This document shows positions 56,223-64,000 of a stretch of 64,000 nucleotides of DNA, one piece after another; the first letter of the stretch is position 1; each line of letters starts with the position of its first letter. Origin of the DNA: Bacillaceae bacterium IKA-2 (GTDB lineage: Bacteria > Bacillota > Bacilli > Bacillales > Anaerobacillaceae); assembly GCA_031761875.1 (NCBI GenBank), contig CP134492.1:2294001-2358000 (forward strand), written 5' to 3'. The translations under genes were made by a program, and so were the position numbers. Under the pieces are notes generated by a model. The model had not been told where the DNA came from. It saw only the letters and a list, made by a program, of their open reading frames with translations, and did not search any database.

Positions 56223-56645
56223 TTATTTCATTTTGGCTAGTTCTATTTTAATACACCGATCCATGATCACGGTCATGTCGTTCTCTTTTAAATAATTATA
56301 AGCTTCTTCATTAACAAGACCTAGTTGCGCCCAAAATACTTTTGCTTTGATAGCAACTGCTTCTTTTGCAATTTCAGGAAGAAATTCACTTTTTCTGAAA
56401 ACGTTTACAATATCGACAGGTCCTTCTATTTCTTTTAATGATGAAACAGCCTTTACACCAAGGACTTCATCAACAACAGGATTTACAGGAATAATCTCAT
56501 AACCTGCATTTTGCATTACTTCAGCTACCATGTAAGAGGTTCGTTCGGGATTACTGGATAGACCTACAATTGCAATTCGCTTATTATTTGCCAAGATTTC
56601 GTTAATTTCATTTCTTTCAGGATTTTTAATAGTCAAAATCTCCAC
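56223..56645 (-). CDS. yneT: CoA-binding domain protein (YneT-like)
   Basis: This 140-residue Rossmann-fold protein (RIAIVGLSSNPERTSYMVAEVMQNAGYEIIPVNP, then FWAQLGLVNEEA) belongs to the CoA-binding YccU/YneT group, related to the small part of succinyl-CoA synthetase. Its job is not established. In B. subtilis, as I recall, yneT lies next to parE and parC, matching this order. Confidence 0.88.
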   Translation of the reverse strand: MEILTIKNPERNEINEILANNKRIAIVGLSSNPERTSYMVAEVMQNAGYEIIPVNPVVDEVLGVKAVSSLKEIEGPVDIVNVFRKSEFLPEIAKEAVAIKAKVFWAQLGLVNEEAYNYLKENDMTVIMDRCIKIELAKMK

Positions 56646-56819
56646 TCCTTTATCTAATAAAAAACTGTTCTATAATTATCTTAACCACTTTCTAGATAAT
56701 AATAAAGAAATATGGTTTGCGCTTTTTAGAAACTCGACTTATTGTTCTTAAAGGTTAGTTAAGGCTTGATCTAAATTTCGTTGCTATAATAATTACAGAT
56801 TCAGAATGACCGTCGTAAA

Positions 56820-56951
56820 TTATTGCCGACCCACAAAATAATAGTATCCCCCTACTAATGCTAGTAATAATCCAAATTTTATAAGCAAAGCGATCTTAAA
56901 TAATGGAAAATCTCTTTTTTGGTGCGAGTCTTTTCTTGAAGTACTTGACAT
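56820..56951 (-). CDS. 43-residue single-span membrane protein
   Basis: A short frame starts MSSTSRKDSHQKRDFPLFK, with one transmembrane helix (IALLIKFGLLLALVGGYYYF), ending VGRQ. AGGAGGCG is at ideal distance before the ATG. The clean N-in basic/C-out layout and strong ribosome site suggest a real gene, though I do not recognise it. Confidence 0.65.
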   Translation of the reverse strand: MSSTSRKDSHQKRDFPLFKIALLIKFGLLLALVGGYYYFVGRQ

Positions 56952-57082
56952 TGTTTCGCCTCCTATCTACATGATAAGGGAATCCAGCAGGTTTTTAAAG
57001 CATCCATTCTAACTTGCTAACTGTTTTTTTTTATAAATCAATAATAACTACTAAATACGGTACATGAAATTTAATTGTTAAC

Positions 57083-57115
57083 AAAAAAAAAGGTCAACGA
57101 AATATCGCTGTCCTT
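57083..57115 (-). terminator. terminator of the thiolase gene
   Basis: On the minus strand AAGG-CAGCGA pairs with TTCGTTG-CCTT (one mismatch) and is followed by nine T. Confidence 0.8.
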
Positions 57116-57140
57116 CCTCCATTATGCTTTCATTTTCTAA

Positions 57141-58319
57141 TTACCGTTCAACGATTAATGCTGTTCCTTGGCCGCCGCCGATACAAAGAGTTGCAAGTCC
57201 CGTTTTGGCGTTTTGGCGTTCCATTTCATATAAAAGCGTTACCAATACTCTTGCGCCAGACGCACCAATTGGATGACCAAGAGCAATTGCTCCGCCATTT
57301 ACATTGACTTTATTAGGATCCAGATCTAAATCTTTTGTTACCGCTAACGATTGCGCTGCAAAAGCCTCATTAGCTTCAATTAAATCAATATCAGCTATTG
57401 ATAAATTGGCTTTTTTTAGAGCTTGCCTTGTTGCTGGTACGGGTCCATAACCCATAATTTTCGGATCAAGGGCTGCATTACCGTATGATTTAATTGTCGC
57501 TAACGGCTTAATTCCTAGTTCTTCAGCTTTTTCTTTTGCCATTAAAACAATCATTGCTGCACCATCATTAATTCCTGATGCATTTCCCGCTGTTACCGTT
57601 CCGTCCTTTTTAAAGGCAGGTTTTAACTTTGCTAACTTTTCGATCGTCATCCCTTGCTTTGGATACTCATCTTTACTAACGACGATTGGATCACCTTTTC
57701 GCTGTGGGATCGAAACTGGGACAATTTCAGCATCAAACTTGCCTTCATTTTGAGCTTTTTCTGCTTTTAACTGGCTATTAACAGCAAACTGATCTTGTTC
57801 TTCACGTGAGAATTCCCATTTTTCAGCAATGTTTTCAGCCGTGATTCCCATATGATAGTTGTTGAACGCGTCCATCAGTCCGTCATGAACCATTGTGTCA
57901 ACCATTTTACCATCACCCATACGAAGTCCCCAGCGCCCATTATTCAACACATATGGGGCATTACTCATGCTTTCCATGCCACCTGCTACAATTACGTCCG
58001 CATCACCTAGCGCGATAAATTGAGCCCCCATACTGACTGTACGAAGTCCTGAACCACATAGCATATTTATCGTTGTAGCCGTTGTTGTTTCTGGGATACC
58101 TGCCTTAATTGCAACTTGGCGCGCTGGATTTTGCCCTGCACCAGCAGATAAAATATTCCCAATCAAAACATCATCTACTAAATCTGGACTAATACCAGAA
58201 CGTTTTAGAGCTTCCTCTACTGCAATAACCCCAAGATCTACTGCTGACAACGAAGCTAATGCACCCCCAAAACTTCCAATAGCTGTCCGGACCGCGCCTA
58301 CGATTACTACTTCTCTCAT
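57141..58319 (-). CDS. acetyl-CoA C-acetyltransferase (thiolase)
   Basis: This 392-residue thiolase joins two acetyl-CoA or cleaves acetoacetyl-CoA. The acyl-accepting Cys88 is in [11 protein letters not shown], the His of GHPIGASG is about residue 348 and the second Cys is in LCIGGGQG near 377. The length is standard. ATG 58319 follows AGGGGGAAAAG. It stands alone here, so whether it works in fatty-acid breakdown, ketone or mevalonate metabolism cannot be said. Confidence 0.94.
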   Translation of the reverse strand: MREVVIVGAVRTAIGSFGGALASLSAVDLGVIAVEEALKRSGISPDLVDDVLIGNILSAGAGQNPARQVAIKAGIPETTTATTINMLCGSGLRTVSMGAQFIALGDADVIVAGGMESMSNAPYVLNNGRWGLRMGDGKMVDTMVHDGLMDAFNNYHMGITAENIAEKWEFSREEQDQFAVNSQLKAEKAQNEGKFDAEIVPVSIPQRKGDPIVVSKDEYPKQGMTIEKLAKLKPAFKKDGTVTAGNASGINDGAAMIVLMAKEKAEELGIKPLATIKSYGNAALDPKIMGYGPVPATRQALKKANLSIADIDLIEANEAFAAQSLAVTKDLDLDPNKVNVNGGAIALGHPIGASGARVLVTLLYEMERQNAKTGLATLCIGGGQGTALIVER

Positions 58320-58587
58320 TTCTTTTCCCCCTATAGATCATTTTATTATTAGAAAATCTAGTACTGAGCCAATTAGATTATTTTTTTGATGTGCACAAAG
58401 CCCAGCAAACATTATCTGTAATGTATTCTTAACGAACACAAAACATGTTAAGACTAGATCTTTCTAATTTACACAATATACAGTTTAATTTTACCACATC
58501 TCGTTTCTGTTAACTATAAGCTTATTTTATTTTTCTAAATTTTCAAATAAAAGGAAGCGAAACGATAATGTTGAAGTTTTCCTTTTC

Positions 58588-59811
58588 CTAATTTAAATCA
58601 AATTTCAACTCAGGCATCCATTGAGAAAGTTGTTGTTTCGTGTTTTCTAAATGTTCACTTGCATTCTTTAAAATAGTCGCGTCATTAATTTCGTCTAAAG
58701 GGTAAATTTTATAGTTCCGCCAATTTTTTTTATAACTAAAGGTAGCCAAAAAACGAGGATCCTTCAGTTTAATTGAAACTTCATCAGCGAACACTGTTTT
58801 TTCAACTTGCAATTGCACAATACCACCAATTTCCCGTTCAATGCCTACCTGCCCTGATAAAAAGTTACCTAAAGAGTATGCAACAAACGTCCTCGTTCCA
58901 TCTTCCTTTTCAATCCATTCGAGCGGTTGTAACACATGCGGATGATGTCCAAAAATGATATCAGCACCCGTTTGAGCAAATTCATTAACAAGCATCTTTT
59001 GTGTATCATTTGGAAGCAGTTCATACTCGTTGCCAAAATGTAAAGATAAAACAACGACATCAGATTTTTTTTTTGCTGCCTTTATTGCCTCATTTACTTT
59101 ATCTACATCAATTAAATTAATTAGATAATCCTTTCCACTAGGAACTGGCAGTCCATTTGTTCCATACGAATAAGCAAGAAATGAAAAATCAATTCCATTT
59201 TTTTCAATTATTCTAATCGTTTCCTGATCTTCTTTTGACTGATAGGCACCAGTATAAACAAGATCAGTGGAATTATAATAATTAATAGCGTTTAAAATCC
59301 CTTTTTCACCCATATCTAGTGTGTGATTGTTCGCAAGACTCAACACGTCAAATCCAGCAAATAGTAACGCATCTCCGACTTGAAAAGGACTGTTGAAACG
59401 TGGGTAACCAGATAAACCTAATTCAAGCCCGCCAAGTATCGTTTCCTGGTTCGCAAAAGCAATATCGGCTTGACTTATGTATGGTTTGACAAGCTCAAAC
59501 ATAGGCTTAAAATCATAACTGCCATCGTTTTGTTTGGCATCGGATATGATCGAATTGGCAATTAACATGTCACCGACACCCGCAATCGTTGCAGAAGTAA
59601 TAGTCGGTACTTCTTTCTTTACTGGATCTGGTTGTTCTTTGTTAATTTTCTGATCACTTAAATTCTGTTTTCTTTCAGCTTGATTTTTAGGATCACTACT
59701 ATTAAAGGGTTTCTCTTCTATTAATTTGAAGTCTTTGGCTATAAATACAAAACTAGTTATCGAAACAACTAAAATTAATAATAATGAAAAGGTAACTAAG
59801 TAATTTTTCAT
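58588..59811 (-). CDS. CapA-family protein (poly-gamma-glutamate capsule type)
   Basis: This 407-residue protein has an N-terminal membrane anchor (LVTFSLLLILVVSITSFVFI), a Lys/Gln-rich linker and a CapA metallophosphatase-like domain: GVGDMLIANSI, LANNHTLDMGEKG, VVVLSLHFGNEYE and FGHHPHVLQPLEW. CapA proteins take part in export or anchoring of poly-gamma-glutamate; no capB or capC gene is nearby, so the role is open. I chose ATG 59811; upstream in-frame codons have no ribosome site. Confidence 0.88.
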   Translation of the reverse strand: MKNYLVTFSLLLILVVSITSFVFIAKDFKLIEEKPFNSSDPKNQAERKQNLSDQKINKEQPDPVKKEVPTITSATIAGVGDMLIANSIISDAKQNDGSYDFKPMFELVKPYISQADIAFANQETILGGLELGLSGYPRFNSPFQVGDALLFAGFDVLSLANNHTLDMGEKGILNAINYYNSTDLVYTGAYQSKEDQETIRIIEKNGIDFSFLAYSYGTNGLPVPSGKDYLINLIDVDKVNEAIKAAKKKSDVVVLSLHFGNEYELLPNDTQKMLVNEFAQTGADIIFGHHPHVLQPLEWIEKEDGTRTFVAYSLGNFLSGQVGIEREIGGIVQLQVEKTVFADEVSIKLKDPRFLATFSYKKNWRNYKIYPLDEINDATILKNASEHLENTKQQLSQWMPELKFDLN

Positions 59812-59963
59812 TTCATCCCAACTTTGCAAATTCTTTTATGAATCTACTAAATAGCTTTTTCACTTATATGTCAATGAAAAATGGAGATTTTTTTAATTTG
59901 AGATTAAAATATGTCAGGCAATTACTTTTCTTTCAATCATCTTTTTGCTTTTATCATTGAAAA

Positions 59964-60013
59964 GGGGTTCTTACTCCTAGTTGGTAACCTTACCAACTAG
60001 GAGTAAGAACCCC
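59964..60013 (-). terminator. 24-bp perfect hairpin terminator of the coat-protein cluster
   Basis: GGGGTTCTTACTCC... pairs for 24 bp with its exact inverse around a two-base loop, then TTTT on the minus strand. It starts 23 bp after the last coat gene. Confidence 0.88.
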
Positions 60014-60036
60014 AAAACTCTTCTTTTAAAGTTATT

Positions 60037-60336
60037 TTAATTCTCCATCAGATTCAAGGCACTTTCAACAGTTTTAATATCAACTTGAAGCTGTTTATCG
60101 GTATCATACGGAAAGTAATATCCCTGATTGATCATATAGATCGAAATTTTTTGATGAAATTTAATTTCAGCTTCTAAATGCTCTATTAATGTTTCTCTTA
60201 CATCTTTAGAGGCGGTTTCGGTAATTGCTAATGAATAATTTTTTATTGCCGATTTGGCAGCTAACACCATATCCGTTGCAATCACTTGATCTGTCATAGG
60301 AGTCATCCCAGTTAGTTTTTCAATAATTTGGTTCAT
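60037..60336 (-). CDS. CotF/YraD-type spore coat protein
   Basis: This 99-residue helical protein has the CotF motif MTDQVIATDMVLAAKSAIKNYSLAITETAS and HQKISIYMINQGYYFPYD. Members are deposited in the spore coat late in sporulation. It is the last of four minus-strand genes. Its Tyr-rich C-terminal half is characteristic. Confidence 0.88.
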   Translation of the reverse strand: MNQIIEKLTGMTPMTDQVIATDMVLAAKSAIKNYSLAITETASKDVRETLIEHLEAEIKFHQKISIYMINQGYYFPYDTDKQLQVDIKTVESALNLMEN

Positions 60337-60357
60337 ATCATTACCCCCACTTAGTCC

Positions 60358-60555
60358 TTATGTTAAAATACTTTTTAATTCTTCAATTTGCTTTGCAGAC
60401 ATCGTAACATTTTGCTGCATAATTTCTTTTAAGCCTTGATCGGTTACTAGTCCTTGCATAACGACTGCTTTAGTAAAACATAAACTTTTAAAGGTAAGTA
60501 GTTCATGTATTTCTAGAGTCTCATGTACACCCAGATCTTCACGCATCTTAATCAC
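60358..60555 (-). CDS. small coat-associated protein (YraE-like)
   Basis: This 65-residue protein (GVHETLEIHELLTFKSLCFTKA, MQQNVTMSAKQIEELKSIL) pairs with the CotF-type gene after it, 21 bp away, as YraE pairs with YraD in B. subtilis. It contains a single Cys in the conserved FK-LC segment, shared with the protein at 60848. Confidence 0.82.
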   Translation of the reverse strand: MIKMREDLGVHETLEIHELLTFKSLCFTKAVVMQGLVTDQGLKEIMQQNVTMSAKQIEELKSILT

Positions 60556-60562
60556 CTCATAT

Positions 60563-60832
60563 TTATTGGTTTAAAGCTTGATTAGCATATTGAATATCTT
60601 TGTCTAGCTGCTCGGCAATATTATAAGCATCGTAAATTCCATTTTTTTGAAGATATCCGTATATTTGTTCATGAAAGTTGATGGCAGTTGTTAACTCTTT
60701 AACATAAAAATTATGAACGTCAGGAGATGCTGACTCAGTTATCGCAGTAGCAAAATCGTTAATCGCTGCCTTTGTTTCAAATAGCATATCAGTAGCAATT
60801 ACGTGCTCATTAAAATCTAGGTTTACTTGCAT
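60563..60832 (-). CDS. CotF-type spore coat protein
   Basis: This 89-residue paralogue of the 60037 product has VIATDMLFETKAAINDFATAITESASPDV and FHEQIYGYLQKNGIYDAY. It belongs to the first pair of the duplicated coat set. Confidence 0.87.
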   Translation of the reverse strand: MQVNLDFNEHVIATDMLFETKAAINDFATAITESASPDVHNFYVKELTTAINFHEQIYGYLQKNGIYDAYNIAEQLDKDIQYANQALNQ

Positions 60833-60847
60833 AACGTTTCCTCTTTT

Positions 60848-61063
60848 CTATTGATGTATGTCAGATACTGCAGCCTCTAATATCGTTTTCATTTGACTTA
60901 CGCTTTGGGTCCCCTCATTTATACTTTGTTCAACCAAAGCTTTGATATCAGGGTTTTTTATGCTATTGACACGAGATTTCGCCTTTGAAAGACAGGTTAC
61001 TTTAAAGTTAAATAATTCACGCATATCTGTAATTTCATGTACTCCAAACATAGTGCTATTCAT
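60848..61063 (-). CDS. small coat-associated protein (YraG/YraE-like)
   Basis: This 71-residue protein (FGVHEITDMRELFNFKVTCLSKA, then SVSQMKTILEAA) is a paralogue of the 60358 product. It is the first gene of the cluster, after GGGAGAG. A promoter for a sporulation sigma factor is expected upstream but I could not fix it. Confidence 0.82.
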   Translation of the reverse strand: MNSTMFGVHEITDMRELFNFKVTCLSKAKSRVNSIKNPDIKALVEQSINEGTQSVSQMKTILEAAVSDIHQ

Positions 61064-61130
61064 CCTTGTATCTCTCCCTTCTCTTAATTGAAAGTAGTGT
61101 TTGTTACTCTCTTAAATTTATTCCGTCCTT

Positions 61131-61164
61131 TCAAAAAAGAAGCGACTATTGTCGCTTCTTTTTA
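61131..61164 (-). terminator. terminator of the carboxypeptidase gene
   Basis: AAAGAAGCGACTA / TTGTCGCTTCTTT forms a bidirectional hairpin with T runs. Confidence 0.88.
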
Positions 61165-61228
61165 TCATCTTAATTTTTAAAGTTAACGCTAAGATATTTT
61201 CAAGCAACTTACCTTTTCCTTAATAACG

Positions 61229-62746
61229 TTACAACTGATAAATCCCTTGATATTTTTGCTGTAAATAGTCAATCAAATATTTAGGTTCAAGCCCCTCGCC
61301 TGTTATATCGTTCATTAACTCTAATGGCTTTTTCATTTTTCCATATTGGTGAATATTAGTATTGAGCCAGTTTTTAATTGGCGTAAAATCTCCTTTTGCT
61401 AATAACTCATCAAAGTTTGGAATCTCTTTGTCTAGTTGGTGTTTCAGTTGTGCGGAATAGATGTATCCTAATGCATATGATGGAAAGTAACCAAAAGCTC
61501 CACCTGCCCAGTGCACGTCTTGAAGTACTCCTTCTCCATCATGACTAGGCCGAACACCTAAATATTCTTCCATTTTATCATTCCATATTTTCGGTAAATC
61601 GCTTACTTCAATTTCACCATTAATGAGTGCTTTTTCAATTTCGTAGCGCAAGATGATATGTAATGAATACGTTAGTTCATCCGCTTCAATTCTAATTAAT
61701 GATGGTCCAGCAACATTAATCGCTTTATAAAATTCGTCTAAATCAACATTATCAAATTGTCCTGCTGAAAATTCCTTTAGGCGATTGTAGTTCTTTTCCC
61801 AAAAAGAGTAGTTACGACCGACAAAGTTTTCACAAAATAGTGATTGCGATTCATGAATTCCCATAGAAGTGCCATCGCATAACGGTGTCCCCATTAATTC
61901 TTCGGAAATATTTTGCTCATAAAGAGCATGACCACACTCATGGATGGTCCCAAAGACAGCCGTACGGAAGTCTTTTTCATCATACTTCGTCGTAATCCGA
62001 ACATCATTACGGTTTAGTGCGACCGCAAATGGGTGTACCGTTGTATCTAGACGCCCAGCATCAAAATCGTATTGTAGCTGTTTTAAAATCTCGATCGAGA
62101 AAGTTTTTTGCTTTTCTAATGGGAAATCATTGAACAAAAATTTTGTATTTGGTTGTACTGGTGATTCTTTGATTTTTTTGACTAAAGGAATAATTTTATC
62201 TCGTAATTCACCAAAAACAAGGTCAAGTACGTCAACGGTAACTCCAGGCTCATAATCATCTAATAAAGCATTATAAGGATGATCTTGATAGCCTATTCGC
62301 TCAACGTATTTTCGTAAATAAACAATGATTTTTTCTAAGTAAGGTTGAAAAAGGGCGAAGTCATTTTTTTCCTTTGCTTCTTCCCAAACCGATTCTGCTT
62401 TCGATGTTAAAATAACATATTCTTTAAATTCTTCTGGTGGAATCTTTTTATTTTTATCATATTCTCGTTTCGATTCTTCAACTAGTTTTTTAGTCATTTC
62501 TGAAATTTGTTTTTGTGCTTCAGGATCCGATAATACTTGTAAATATTCGCCCATTTCAGCGGAAACACTCATATTAAAAACGTCTGATGATAATGTACCA
62601 ATCGTCTCTGAACGTTGCTCAACACCTTTTTTAGGTGCTCCAGTGCGCAGATCCCAAAACATTAACGAAACAGCTTCATTGTAACTGGACATCTTTTTAA
62701 CGAAGTCGATAAACGACTTTTCAACCTCTATGATACTTTCTTGCAT
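61229..62746 (-). CDS. M32-family metallocarboxypeptidase (YpwA-like)
   Basis: This 505-residue zinc enzyme removes C-terminal residues from peptides in the cytoplasm. The zinc site is HECGHALYE (about residue 268). Other family stretches include MFWDLRTGAPKKG near the N-terminus, GTPLCDGTSMGIHESQS (second zinc ligand) and GEGVLQDVHWAGGAFGYFPSYALG. I chose ATG 62746 after AGAGGAAGTG; a longer frame from 62797 has no ribosome site. Confidence 0.93.
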   Translation of the reverse strand: MQESIIEVEKSFIDFVKKMSSYNEAVSLMFWDLRTGAPKKGVEQRSETIGTLSSDVFNMSVSAEMGEYLQVLSDPEAQKQISEMTKKLVEESKREYDKNKKIPPEEFKEYVILTSKAESVWEEAKEKNDFALFQPYLEKIIVYLRKYVERIGYQDHPYNALLDDYEPGVTVDVLDLVFGELRDKIIPLVKKIKESPVQPNTKFLFNDFPLEKQKTFSIEILKQLQYDFDAGRLDTTVHPFAVALNRNDVRITTKYDEKDFRTAVFGTIHECGHALYEQNISEELMGTPLCDGTSMGIHESQSLFCENFVGRNYSFWEKNYNRLKEFSAGQFDNVDLDEFYKAINVAGPSLIRIEADELTYSLHIILRYEIEKALINGEIEVSDLPKIWNDKMEEYLGVRPSHDGEGVLQDVHWAGGAFGYFPSYALGYIYSAQLKHQLDKEIPNFDELLAKGDFTPIKNWLNTNIHQYGKMKKPLELMNDITGEGLEPKYLIDYLQQKYQGIYQL

Positions 62747-62886
62747 AACTGACACTTCCTCTCTCTTTATCTGTGTTACTATTTGACACATATTCATGAC
62801 GATCTACTTCCTTATCTTAGCTGTTTTTACTGCAAAAAAAAAGCAAAAAGGAACATTCTCCCTTTCTGCTCTCCAAAAATCTTATT

Positions 62887-63909
62887 TTAGCCACCAATAT
62901 GGGACATTTCAATTTTACGAATTTGCTTTTTATCTGTATTTTGTAATCGTTCTTCTGAGTAACGGTCGTGTCTACCACTCCAAATTTGAGTAATTCGCTC
63001 AATCATAGCTTCGTCACTAGCCCCTGAACGTAACAAATCTCTTAAGTCATGACCGTCTGAAGCAAATAAGCAAGTTACTAATTTACCATTCGCTGAAAGC
63101 CTTGCTCTTGAACACGTTGAGCAAAATGCATCTGTTACAGAAGAAATAATGCCAATTTCATTATCGGATTCCTTATAGCGGAATCTTGTTGCCACTTCAC
63201 CTTGATAATTAGCTTTAATAGGTTCAATTGGTAGCACTTCATTAATTCGATCAAAGATTTCTTTTTTCGAGACAACTTGCCTTAAATTCCAACCGTTAGA
63301 GTTACCGACATCCATAAATTCAATGAAACGTAATATAATCCCCGAATCCTTGAAATGACGGGCCATTGGAATAATATCCACATCATTTAAACCACGCTGA
63401 ACAACCATGTTTAATTTGACTCCTAAACCTGCTGCTTTTGCCGCTTCAATTCCTTCAAAAACTCGGTCTACACTAACGTCACGCCCATTGATTTTACGAA
63501 AACGTTCGTCATCTAAGCTATCCAAACTAATCGTTACACGTTGCAAACCAGCTTGCTTTAATTCTTTTGCATGTTGGGCTAAAAGCGAGCCATTCGTTGT
63601 CATCGCGATATCATTAATTCCTTCAACTTTCGATAACATTTGAATTAACTTATAAAGATCTTTACGAACTAAAGGTTCCCCACCGGTAATTCTTAATTTT
63701 TGAATACCAGCTCCTTGAACGAATAAAGTCGCTAGCCTGGTAATCTCTTCAAAGGTTAGAACATCATTTTTTGGTAGAAACATAAAATCTTTATCAAAAA
63801 TTTCCGCAGGCATACAATAACTACAACGAAAATTACAACGGTCTGTTACTGATATTCTCAAATCACGAAGTGGGCGTCCTAATTGGTCTTGCAAATCATT
63901 TTTTTCCAT
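62887..63909 (-). CDS. moaA: GTP 3',8-cyclase MoaA (molybdenum cofactor synthesis)
   Basis: This 340-residue radical-SAM enzyme starts molybdopterin synthesis by rearranging GTP. The SAM cluster is Cys25, Cys29, Cys32 (CNFRCSYC), the second [4Fe-4S] site is CSTC with a third Cys in GKLVTC, and the essential C-terminal Gly-Gly is present (MSHIGG). RITGGEP binds SAM. ATG 63909 follows AGGGGGAT. Molybdoenzymes such as anaerobic reductases or formate dehydrogenase would use the cofactor. No other moa genes are in the window. Confidence 0.95.
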   Translation of the reverse strand: MEKNDLQDQLGRPLRDLRISVTDRCNFRCSYCMPAEIFDKDFMFLPKNDVLTFEEITRLATLFVQGAGIQKLRITGGEPLVRKDLYKLIQMLSKVEGINDIAMTTNGSLLAQHAKELKQAGLQRVTISLDSLDDERFRKINGRDVSVDRVFEGIEAAKAAGLGVKLNMVVQRGLNDVDIIPMARHFKDSGIILRFIEFMDVGNSNGWNLRQVVSKKEIFDRINEVLPIEPIKANYQGEVATRFRYKESDNEIGIISSVTDAFCSTCSRARLSANGKLVTCLFASDGHDLRDLLRSGASDEAMIERITQIWSGRHDRYSEERLQNTDKKQIRKIEMSHIGG

Positions 63910-64000
63910 CTGCTAATCCCCCTATTCCTTCGTAAAGCTATATTTAGAAGGGCTGTCCATATGTGAAAGCAATAGCACTACTCATTTAACCGGAGCAGTA

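Noticed and set aside
63910-64000. Molybdenum cofactor riboswitch upstream of moaA
   Set aside because: Only 91 bp are visible and I could not match the conserved core; the upstream part is outside the window.

Overview
The window looks like chromosome of a low-GC, spore-forming member of the Bacillaceae that can live both with and without oxygen. The evidence is mixed: CotF/YraD-type spore coat proteins, YkyB, YneT next to ParE/ParC, MhqR/MhqD, YsnF-like DUF2382 proteins and DUF3231 are Bacillus-type genes, while class III (oxygen-sensitive) ribonucleotide reductase and MoaA fit anaerobic growth. The species cannot be named from sequence alone.

Layout. 0.1-9.3 kb (+): cysJI sulfite reductase, a Gram-positive RND exporter, and an OmpR-type two-component pair. 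9.4-12.9 kb (+): a YkyB-like gene and a quinone-stress block (mhqR, mhqD, a flavin-reductase-like gene, a WrbA-like quinone reductase) with three MhqR-type operators. 13.1-19.2 kb (+): a ribonucleotide-reductase operon (nrdA-nrdB-nrdD-nrdG) behind paired NrdR boxes and a cobalamin riboswitch. 19.5-25.5 kb (+): a second cobalamin riboswitch and a corrinoid uptake/salvage operon (btuF, btuC, btuD-cbiZ fusion, cbiA, cobO). 25.8-36.7 kb (+): membrane-anchored hydrolase, patatin-like lipase, SNF2/SWIM pair, two DUF2382 proteins, a SurA-like lipoprotein and a Dus tRNA-modification enzyme.

36.8-50.4 kb is an accessory, decaying region. It holds integrase fragments, an orphan AbrB-type antitoxin, an IS3-family element sitting inside a gene, a 52-bp tandem repeat array, a peroxiredoxin whose peroxidatic Cys codon is UGA, and a DUF3231 gene split by an IS21-family element that is itself split by a RIT (recombinase-in-trio) element. 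50.5-64 kb is mostly on the minus strand: YitT-like protein, parC, parE, yneT, a 43-residue membrane protein, thiolase, CapA, four small coat proteins, an M32 carboxypeptidase and moaA.

The most important observations are: (1) a probable selenocysteine peroxiredoxin (42416-43042, minus) with an in-frame UGA exactly at the catalytic Cys and a SECIS-like hairpin immediately after it; (2) a three-level nested insertion that can be unpicked to restore IstA exactly in frame and DUF3231 approximately; (3) a dispersed inverted-ended repeat with three copies, each ending 41-49 bp upstream of a start codon; (4) a 52-bp hairpin-forming tandem array; and (5) a nrd operon for B12-independent enzymes with both NrdR and B12 control signals. 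All functional statements come from reading motifs and recalled family knowledge; no database search was run.
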